Source: JBMORO01 sp049322295
GTDB lineage: Bacteria > Patescibacteriota > Minisyncoccia > RBG-13-40-8-A
NCBI GenBank assembly: GCA_049322295.1
Contig: JBMORO010000058.1
Location: forward strand, 1 to 5,023
Direction of reading: 5' to 3'
DNA length: 5,023 nucleotides
Below the pieces are notes generated by a model. The model ran no database searches and was not told where the DNA came from. It saw nothing but the letters and a program-made list of their open reading frames with translations. Positions 1 to 4,205 of the stretch are shown piece by piece; the first letter of the stretch is position 1; each line of letters begins with the position of its first letter. The position numbers were made by a program, and so were the translations under genes.

Positions 1-78
1 CGACTGGTCGCCAGAGGCGACCGCATCTACGGGGCAGAGATAGATAAAGTTTATTTAACTATAATTATTAACCCTTAA
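1..78 (+). CDS. C-terminal fragment of an unidentified protein (5' end outside the window)
   Basis: Reading frame 1 is open from the window edge for 25 codons and stops at TAA 76-78. The peptide ends in a hydrophobic, beta-strand-like tail (KVYLTIIINP) preceded by RGDRIYGAEID. The other two forward frames stop at about codon 14, so this frame is the best candidate for the end of an upstream gene. I do not recognise the family. The first 40 bases are much richer in G+C than what follows and contain a perfect inverted repeat, so part of the peptide (LVARGD) may come from a palindromic insert. A 45-base gap with a hairpin separates it from secG on the same strand. It could also be chance read-through of non-coding DNA. 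Confidence 0.45.
   Translation, partial: RLVARGDRIYGAEIDKVYLTIIINP
6..22. repeat. GC-rich perfect palindrome at the window start
   Basis: GGTCGC (6-11) and GCGACC (17-22) are perfect inverse complements around the 5-base loop CAGAG. A second, overlapping inverted pair is CGAC (1-4) with GTCG (7-10). The element stands out against the AT-rich surroundings. It resembles the other GC-rich palindromes in this window at 2610-2631 and 4987-5016 in style, not in sequence. It lies in the putative upstream reading frame, where it reads as LVARGD. It may extend to the left of the window. Confidence 0.45.
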
Positions 79-112
79 AACTCCGATAGCCAGCATTTTG
101 CTGTCGAAGTTT
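78..112. terminator. Imperfect hairpin between the upstream gene and secG (possible weak terminator)
   Basis: AAACT (78-82) pairs with AGTTT (108-112). After one C/A mismatch, CGATAGC (84-90) pairs with GCTGTCG (100-106), including one G-U, around a 9-base loop. An alternative inner fold pairs CAGCA (91-95) with TGCTG (99-103) and leaves TAGC bulged, because TAGC-CAGC is a near-duplication. The hairpin begins in the stop codon of the upstream frame, a usual place for a terminator, but only three T residues follow the stem on the + strand. On the - strand it would be followed by GTTTT. It may be a weak or processed terminator, or a 5' structure of the secG mRNA. Confidence 0.35.
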
Positions 113-123
113 CAGTACGGGGT

Positions 124-339
124 ATGGGAAATATTCTAAATATAGTTCAAATTGTGATTAGTAGCTTACTTATTGTGGCTATTCTCCTCCAGCAAAGAGG
201 AACGGGTCTTTCTAGTGCTTTCGGCGGAGAGGGCAGTGTCTATTTTAAGAAACGAGGAGCAGAAAAAATTATTTTTATTGCTACAATTGTCTTTTCAGTA
301 CTTCTCATATTAAGCGCCGTCATTAGAATGCTAATTTAA
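124..339 (+). CDS. secG: Protein-export membrane protein SecG
   Basis: SecG is the small third subunit of the SecYEG protein-conducting channel in the cytoplasmic membrane, where it assists SecA-driven export. The 71-residue product has the family layout: a first membrane helix at about residues 4-22, the conserved cytoplasmic loop at 23-48 with QQRGTGLSSAFGGEG and the SVYFKKRGAEK segment, and a second helix at about 49-68. The length is normal for a minimal SecG without the long C-terminal tail of proteobacterial forms. ATG 124 is chosen because it places the first helix correctly. The only G-rich stretch upstream, GGGG at 119-122, is too close to act as a normal ribosome binding site. Two bases separate its stop from the next ATG, so it is probably cotranscribed and translationally coupled with the solute-binding protein gene. 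Confidence 0.95.
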   Translation: MGNILNIVQIVISSLLIVAILLQQRGTGLSSAFGGEGSVYFKKRGAEKIIFIATIVFSVLLILSAVIRMLI

Positions 340-341
340 TA

Positions 342-2078
342 ATGGGTAAAATCTTACAATTTATTAAAAGGTTGCTTAAGGTTTTTCCTTCCTGGTATCA
401 ATGGCAAAAAATTCCCAGTGTTCTCAATAAAAAAGAACGCTATTTTATACTGGGACTTTTATTTCTGGCTATACTTTCGCTCTTTGGCTGGTTAATTTTT
501 TATAATATAAGAAATACAATCGTAGTTCCTAATTACGGCGGGAGTTTTAAAGAAGGAATTATTGGCAGTCCCCAATACCTAAACCCGGTTTTAAGCCAAA
601 CCAATGATGCTGATAGAGATGTGACCGAATTAATCTTTTCGGGACTAATGAAATATAATAGCCAAGGAGAATTAGTGCCAGATTTGGCCGAGAAATATGC
701 TATTGGTGATCAAGGCAAGGTATATGACTTCTTCCTAAAAAAAGATATTAAATGGCACGATAATCAACCCTTCACGGCTGAAGATGTAGTTTTCACTATC
801 CAAACAATTCAAAACCCTGACTCTCGAAGCCCTTTAAGAATTAACTGGACTGGGGTAGAAGTAGAAAAAATTGATGATTTCACTGTTAGATTTAAGCTAA
901 AAACTCCTTATGCCCCCTTTTTGGCTAATACCACCACTGGAATAATTGCTAAGCATATCTGGGAAAAAATTTTATCCGAAAAATTTATTTTAGCTCCAGA
1001 AAATCTTGAACCGATAGGTACTGGTCACTACAAGCTAAAAAAATTTAAAAAAGATAAAGAAGGATTTATTAATTTTATAGGATTGGAGGCTTTTGGTAAT
1101 TACGATTCGGAGAGAAGACCATTTATAGAAAAAATCGAACTTTATTTTTATCCTGATGAGGAAAGTTTAATTAAGGCCTATAACAGAAATAAAATAGATA
1201 ACTTGAGTTTGCTTTCTATTCAAAATAAATCTCTTTTGAAAAGAGTAAAATCAAAATCAAATACCCAGCAGTTAAATTTACCTCGTTATTTTGCGGTCTT
1301 TTTTAATCAAAGTAAAAGCAAAGCCCTTTCCGATAAAACAGTAAGATTAGCTCTTAATTACGCTGCCAACAAAAAAGAAATTATTGAAAAGGTTTTAGAA
1401 GGCGAAGGAAAACCAGTAGAGTCCCCTATCCCCAGTGGCGTGTGGGGACATACCGATGAGACAAAAATTTACAATTTTGATTTAGAATACGCCAAAAATA
1501 TCTTAGAACAAGCTGGCTGGAAAGATGCTGATAACGATGGCATCAGAGAAAAGAAAGAAGAAAAATTAGAGATAGAATTGATTACTACTGAATTAAAACA
1601 ACTTCAGCAAACCGCTAACCTCCTTTCCGAACAGTGGTCAAAAATCGGAGCTAGGGTAAATGTTAAAATTCTAAATATTGCCGAAATTCAGCAAGAATAT
1701 ATCAGACCAAGGGAATACCAGGCATTATTATTTGGTGAGGTTTTGGGATTAGATCCCGATCCTTATAGTTTTTGGCATTCATCCCAGAAAAAAGACCCTG
1801 GTTTAAATTTAGCTCTTTATGACAATAAAAAAATAGACGAGTTATTAAAAGACGCTCGTCAAACCTTAGATCAAGAAGCCCGATTAAAAAAATATAAAGA
1901 ATTCCAGCAAATATTGGTTGATGATGTGCCAGTTGTTTTTCTCTACAGTTCATATCATCTTTACTACACAGCTAAAAAAATAAAGGGAATTGAAGTAGAA
2001 AATGTTGTTTTGCCATCAAAACGTTTTGCAGATATTGAAAAGTGGTATATTAAGACGCAAAGAATAAAGAAACCCTAA
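342..2078 (+). CDS. Membrane-anchored ABC transporter substrate-binding protein, family 5 (peptide/nickel type)
   Basis: The 578-residue product belongs to the SBP_bac_5 (OppA/DppA/NikA-like) family, which binds peptides or other solutes outside the membrane and delivers them to an ABC permease. Visible landmarks are the N-terminal GIIGSPQYLNPVLSQ segment (72-86), the family signature around YDFFLKKDIKWHDNQPFTAEDV (128-149), a DADNDGIRE calcium-loop-like stretch (395-403) typical of the family, and the C-terminal LVDDVPVVFLY region (525-535). The first 33 residues are basic and lead into one membrane helix at about 34-55. There is no lipobox cysteine, so the domain is probably held outside by an uncleaved signal anchor. 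No permease or ATPase gene is present in the window, so partner and substrate are unknown. Its ATG follows the secG stop by two bases with no Shine-Dalgarno motif. Confidence 0.92.
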   Translation: MGKILQFIKRLLKVFPSWYQWQKIPSVLNKKERYFILGLLFLAILSLFGWLIFYNIRNTIVVPNYGGSFKEGIIGSPQYLNPVLSQTNDADRDVTELIFSGLMKYNSQGELVPDLAEKYAIGDQGKVYDFFLKKDIKWHDNQPFTAEDVVFTIQTIQNPDSRSPLRINWTGVEVEKIDDFTVRFKLKTPYAPFLANTTTGIIAKHIWEKILSEKFILAPENLEPIGTGHYKLKKFKKDKEGFINFIGLEAFGNYDSERRPFIEKIELYFYPDEESLIKAYNRNKIDNLSLLSIQNKSLLKRVKSKSNTQQLNLPRYFAVFFNQSKSKALSDKTVRLALNYAANKKEIIEKVLEGEGKPVESPIPSGVWGHTDETKIYNFDLEYAKNILEQAGWKDADNDGIREKKEEKLEIELITTELKQLQQTANLLSEQWSKIGARVNVKILNIAEIQQEYIRPREYQALLFGEVLGLDPDPYSFWHSSQKKDPGLNLALYDNKKIDELLKDARQTLDQEARLKKYKEFQQILVDDVPVVFLYSSYHLYYTAKKIKGIEVENVVLPSKRFADIEKWYIKTQRIKKP

Positions 2079-2083
2079 CTTAT

Positions 2084-2800
2084 ATGGATATAAGTAAATT
2101 AAAACCACAAATTAGAGATTTAGAAGATATAAAAGATGTTATTTATGATAGAGAATGGCTTAAAAAAGCTAAGAATTTTGAATTATATTATATGTATCGG
2201 GATTTAGCGGAAAATGAACTGGATAGAATGAAAATAATGGATAGTGATTTAAGATATGATATAACTATTATACTCCCACTAATGCTGGGTAAAGAATTCA
2301 ACAAGACTCTTGGTCATGACCATCCGATTGTTCCAGGAACTAGTATTACCTATCCCGAACTTTACGAGGTTTTGGAGGGCGAAGCAATTTTTCTTTTACA
2401 GGATTCCAAAGATGAAGAAATAAAGGATGTTTTTGCTATAAAAGCTAAAAAGGGTGATAAGGCAATAATGCTCCCTAATTATGAACATTTAATAATCAAT
2501 CCTTTGGATAAACAATTAAAAATCTGTAATTGGATATGTCGTAGTTTTGCTTCTAATATTTACAAACCCTTTCGGGCTAGGCACGGCTTTTGCTATTACG
2601 CAATAAAAGACCCCTCGACAAAGCTCGGGGTAAATTGGATTAAAAATGAAGAATACGAATCAATTGATCCTTTAAGGTTTGAAGAACCAAATAATTTTTA
2701 CGGTTTTGATTTAAAAAAAGATGAGCCGATTTATAAATTAGTAAATAATTTAGAAAAACTGGAATTTTTAGTTGAGCCACAAAAGTATGAATGGCATTAG
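2084..2800 (+). CDS. Cupin-type (archaeal-type) glucose-6-phosphate isomerase
   Basis: Predicted to interconvert glucose 6-phosphate and fructose 6-phosphate in the cytoplasm, using the metal-dependent cupin enzyme first known from Pyrococcus (pgiA, PF06560) instead of the common PGI fold. The metal ligands are visible: GHDH (His78, His80), Glu92 in the YPELYEVLEGEA segment, and His135 in LPNYEHLIINP. The PGTSITYPE stretch between ligands is typical of longer bacterial members. At 238 residues it exceeds archaeal enzymes (about 190), with an N-terminal extension of about 40 residues. Residues 176-183 (DPSTKLGV) look like a small insert encoded by a GC-rich quasi-palindrome. The gene starts five bases after the binding-protein stop without a ribosome binding site, and its stop codon directly abuts tRNA-Leu. 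A related sugar isomerase of the same cupin family is the main alternative. Confidence 0.82.
   Translation: MDISKLKPQIRDLEDIKDVIYDREWLKKAKNFELYYMYRDLAENELDRMKIMDSDLRYDITIILPLMLGKEFNKTLGHDHPIVPGTSITYPELYEVLEGEAIFLLQDSKDEEIKDVFAIKAKKGDKAIMLPNYEHLIINPLDKQLKICNWICRSFASNIYKPFRARHGFCYYAIKDPSTKLGVNWIKNEEYESIDPLRFEEPNNFYGFDLKKDEPIYKLVNNLEKLEFLVEPQKYEWH
2610..2631. repeat. GC-rich quasi-palindrome inside the isomerase gene
   Basis: ACCCC (2610-2614) and GGGGT (2627-2631) are perfect inverse complements around a 12-base centre (TCGACAAAGCTC) that is itself partly symmetric. It keeps the frame open and encodes DPSTKLGV at residues 176-183, in a loop-like region between the conserved GFCYYAIK and NWIKN segments. 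The local G+C jump in an AT-rich gene suggests an inserted mobile palindrome, similar in kind to the one in trpS. DPST-type peptides are, from memory, common in Parcubacteria proteins. Confidence 0.45.
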
Positions 2801-2885
2801 GGGCGAGTGGCGAAATTTGGTAGACGCACACGGTTCAGGGCCGTGTAGCCTAAAGGCTGTGGAGGTCCGAATCCTCTCTCGCCCA
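2801..2885 (+). tRNA. tRNA-Leu (anticodon CAG)
   Basis: A complete class II cloverleaf of 85 nt. The acceptor GGGCGAG (2801-2807) pairs perfectly with CTCGCCC (2878-2884), with discriminator A2885. The D stem is GCG/CGC (2810-2812/2825-2827) with GG at 2819-2820. The anticodon stem CACGG/CCGTG encloses loop TTCAGGG, with anticodon CAG at 2836-2838 and G37, so it reads CUG. The long variable arm is AGCC-TAAA-GGCT (2848-2857 plus T2858), as expected for leucine. The T stem GGAGG/CCTCT has one G-U pair. No CCA is encoded, so a CCA-adding enzyme is needed. Oddities: the T loop reads TCCGAAT, with C where U55 (pseudouridine) is nearly universal, and the 5' end directly follows the isomerase stop codon, implying RNase P release from a shared transcript. 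Confidence 0.96.
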
Positions 2886-2915
2886 TAAAAATAAACATCC
2901 CTTGGGGGCATTTTA

Positions 2916-2944
2916 TTGACATTTAATTTTTATAATGATACTCT
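2916..2944 (+). promoter_or_regulatory. Consensus-like promoter with extended -10
   Basis: A perfect -35 box TTGACA (2916-2921) is followed by a 17-base AT-rich spacer and the -10-like TACTCT (2939-2944), preceded by TGA (2936-2938), an extended -10 motif. A TATAAT at 2931-2936 is present but sits only 9 bases from the -35, so it is not the matching -10. Transcription would start near 2950-2952, just before the long stem of the candidate RNA. This is the best promoter in the window. The segment 2896-2914, with CCC facing GGGGG and then TTTT, could be a weak end for the tRNA transcript, but the pairing is poor. Confidence 0.6.
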
Positions 2945-2950
2945 CAAAGT

Positions 2951-3112
2951 AACTTCTGGGACCGGGCCTTGCAGCACCTTCCAAGGCGCTAAATGTGTTC
3001 TCCATCAAAGGTTCGTTTCTCTTTGCCCGGTCCCCTTCTGTTCTTTCGCTCTTTAATCTTTTTTCTTAATGAGTCCCGAGAAATATTAAAAGCTTCCCGG
3101 GCTTTCTTTTTT
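2951..3112 (+). ncRNA. Candidate structured RNA or 5' leader of unknown class
   Basis: This stretch has no open reading frame of note but is bounded by a good promoter and an intrinsic terminator. A perfect 10-bp stem pairs 2958-2967 with 3025-3034 and encloses 57 bases. Inside are a hairpin AGCACCT/AGGCGCT (2973-2979 with 2984-2990, one A/C mismatch) that competes with GCCTTG/CAAGGC (2966-2971 with 2982-2987), and a hairpin CAAAG/CTTTG (3006-3010 with 3021-3025). A pyrimidine-rich single strand (3035-3066) links it to the terminator. It does not fit SRP RNA, tmRNA, RNase P RNA, 6S or T-box features that I know. It could be an independent small RNA or an attenuator for the tRNA-binding protein gene. 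Some mismatches would be G-U pairs on the opposite strand, so orientation is not certain; promoter and U tract favour +. Confidence 0.5.
3072..3112 (+). terminator. Intrinsic terminator ahead of the tRNA-binding protein gene
   Basis: AG-CCCGAGAA (3072-3082, with T3074 bulged) pairs with TTCCCGGGCT (3094-3103) except for one A/C mismatch (3079/3097), around an 11-base AT-rich loop. The stem runs straight into TTTCTTTTTT (3103-3112). It ends the candidate RNA that starts near 2951 and lies 26 bases before the next start codon, so it either insulates or attenuates that gene. Confidence 0.75.
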
Positions 3113-3114
3113 AA

Positions 3115-3132
3115 TATAATTTATTATATAAT
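3115..3132 (+). promoter_or_regulatory. Two TATAAT boxes before the tRNA-binding protein gene
   Basis: Two exact TATAAT sequences (3115-3120 and 3127-3132) lie between the terminator and ATG 3139. The second is six bases from the start codon, so transcription from it would begin at or next to the ATG and give a leaderless mRNA; no Shine-Dalgarno motif is present. The -35 positions are poor (TTCTTT at 3104-3109 for the second box), so the promoter would rely on the -10 element. High AT content makes chance TATAAT matches likely. Confidence 0.4.
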
Positions 3133-3138
3133 GAAATT

Positions 3139-3462
3139 ATGATGATATCTTTTGATGATTTTAATAAATTAGATATTAGAATCGGAACAATATTGGAAGC
3201 AGAAAAGGTTGAGGGTGCGGATAAATTGCTAAAACTTTTAGTTGATATTGGCGAGGAAAAAAGAATTCTCATTGCGGGAATTGCCGAGGATTATCAGCCC
3301 GAGGATATTATTGGCAAACAAATTCCGATTTTAACTAATTTAGAACCAAAAACCCTCCGCGGCATTGAAAGCCAAGGAATGATATTAGCCATAGATATTG
3401 AGGGAAGGGCAACGTTGATGCACCCTGATAAAAAAGTGGCTAATGGCAGTAAGGTAAGATAA
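3139..3462 (+). CDS. Stand-alone tRNA-binding OB-fold protein (MetRS beta-subunit/Trbp111/CsaA type)
   Basis: The 107-residue product is a single EMAP/tRNA_bind (PF01588) domain, which binds the outer corner of tRNA as a dimer and acts as the C-terminal module or separate beta subunit of methionyl-tRNA synthetase, or as a free tRNA chaperone. Diagnostic stretches are LDIRIGTILEAEKVEGADKL (11-30), the strand KRILIAGIA (41-49), and the highly conserved KTLRGIESQGMILA (71-84). It fills almost the whole protein, so no catalytic domain is lost. The start may be ATG 3139 or the next codon, ATG 3142; homologues begin M-ISFDDF, which slightly favours 3142. It lies downstream of a terminator and upstream of a membrane protein and trpS, a loose aminoacylation context. 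Annotators would call it a tRNA-binding protein or methionine-tRNA ligase subunit beta. Confidence 0.9.
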   Translation: MMISFDDFNKLDIRIGTILEAEKVEGADKLLKLLVDIGEEKRILIAGIAEDYQPEDIIGKQIPILTNLEPKTLRGIESQGMILAIDIEGRATLMHPDKKVANGSKVR

Positions 3463-3496
3463 AATTAACCTAATTTCTAATTAACCTAATTAACCT
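3463..3496. repeat. 9-bp tandem repeat filling an intergenic spacer
   Basis: AATTAACCT occurs at 3463-3471, 3479-3487 and 3488-3496. The last two copies are directly in tandem, and a degenerate 7-base unit AATTTCT lies between the first two. The array begins on the base after the stop codon at 3460-3462 and reaches to within five bases of ATG 3502, so it makes up almost the whole 39-base spacer. No Shine-Dalgarno motif is present in it. Confidence 0.8.
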
Positions 3497-3501
3497 AAAC
3501 T

Positions 3502-4179
3502 ATGTTTCTAAAGGCAAAATTACCAATCTGGGTATTTGTATTAATAGCAGCCATAGGACTAGCTACTAGTTTTTTACTGGTTAATTACAGTATTTCAGTA
3601 TTGAGTGAATTGGGCTTACAATCATTAGAAAACGTTTATTGGACTAAAAATATTCCCAAAACCAATGAACTCACCAACTGGAAAACATATCGGAATTATG
3701 AGTATGGGTTTGAGGTAAAGTATCCTCCTTGGATGGAGGTCAGCGAAGAAAATAGGGTGGGTAGTTTGGTCGGGTTTTATTCTATGCAAGGATTTCCTTG
3801 CGATATTGCAAGGGAGTTTTGCGACGATTTTGAAAGCAACTTCGGATTTGTAGATATTTTTATATTGGACAATGAAAAGAACTTAGACATTAAATCATTA
3901 GTGTTAGAAATAGTTGCAGAATATGAAGAGGATTTTGGTGTCAAATTATTCATAGACGAAACGGAAGTACTTATAGATATCAAAAACTTTCAGGATTCTC
4001 AGATGAATGGAATGGCAGTTACAAAATTCAATACCTATGGTGACGTGGTTAGGTGGTATGTTGCCATCAAAAAAGATAATAAAGTTATTTTAATAGAAGG
4101 ATGTGGAATCTCTGAATTAGGAGAAAAAGAAGTCCCAATTTTTAATAAAATCCTTTCCACTTTTAAATTTATTGAATAA
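3502..4179 (+). CDS. Membrane-anchored PsbP-like protein of unknown function
   Basis: A 225-residue protein with one N-terminal membrane helix (about residues 9-28) that lacks a convincing cleavage site or lipobox, so the rest is probably outside the membrane on an uncleaved anchor. The exported part opens with NWKTYRNYEYGFEVKYPPWMEV (59-80) and ends with ILSTFKFIE (217-225). These two features mark the PsbP/Mog1-like alpha-beta domains common in small exported proteins of CPR bacteria and Firmicutes. Cys100 and Cys107 in FPCDIAREFCDDF are spaced to form a disulphide, and Cys201 is alone. No catalytic motif is visible and I assign no function. It lies between the tRNA-binding protein and trpS with short repeat-filled spacers, and has no evident link to aminoacylation. 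The domain assignment rests on these end motifs only. Confidence 0.72.
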   Translation: MFLKAKLPIWVFVLIAAIGLATSFLLVNYSISVLSELGLQSLENVYWTKNIPKTNELTNWKTYRNYEYGFEVKYPPWMEVSEENRVGSLVGFYSMQGFPCDIAREFCDDFESNFGFVDIFILDNEKNLDIKSLVLEIVAEYEEDFGVKLFIDETEVLIDIKNFQDSQMNGMAVTKFNTYGDVVRWYVAIKKDNKVILIEGCGISELGEKEVPIFNKILSTFKFIE

Positions 4180-4205
4180 TTCATAATTCTTAATTCAAAA
4201 TTCAT
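4178..4205. repeat. 7-bp tandem repeat running from a stop codon into the trpS start codon
   Basis: Four exact-period heptads, AATTCAT, AATTCTT, AATTCAA and AATTCAT, occupy 4178-4184, 4185-4191, 4192-4198 and 4199-4205. The first includes the last two bases of the preceding TAA, and the last supplies the AT of the trpS ATG (4204-4206). The spacer therefore contains nothing but the repeat, and no Shine-Dalgarno motif. Confidence 0.85.

Noticed and set aside
1421..1449. Inverted repeat GTCCCC/GGGGAC in the binding-protein gene
   Set aside because: It encodes SPIPSGVWGH, a conserved stretch of the protein family, so the symmetry is best explained by coding constraint and chance.
1702..1953. Open frame on the - strand inside the binding-protein gene
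   Set aside because: Lies fully within a strongly recognised + strand gene; its product shows no recognisable family pattern.
2640..2831. Open frame on the - strand across the isomerase 3' end
   Set aside because: It overlaps a recognised gene and runs into the tRNA-Leu acceptor and D arm; a shadow frame.
2896..2914. Terminator after tRNA-Leu
   Set aside because: CCC facing GGGGG with TTTT two bases on, but only three to four consecutive pairs and a bulge; too weak to list alone.
2951..3035. SRP (4.5S) RNA
   Set aside because: The - strand has a GGAAGG followed by GCTGC, loosely like the SRP domain IV loop, but the conserved GUCAGG side and the AGCAGC element are missing on both strands.
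2951..3138. T-box leader controlling the tRNA-binding protein gene
   Set aside because: No T-box antiterminator core (AGGGTGG and ACCGCG elements) and no specifier-loop arrangement could be seen, although terminator and gene context would fit.
3777..3983. Open frame on the - strand within the PsbP-like gene
   Set aside because: Low-complexity Ser/Asn-rich translation antisense to a plausible gene.
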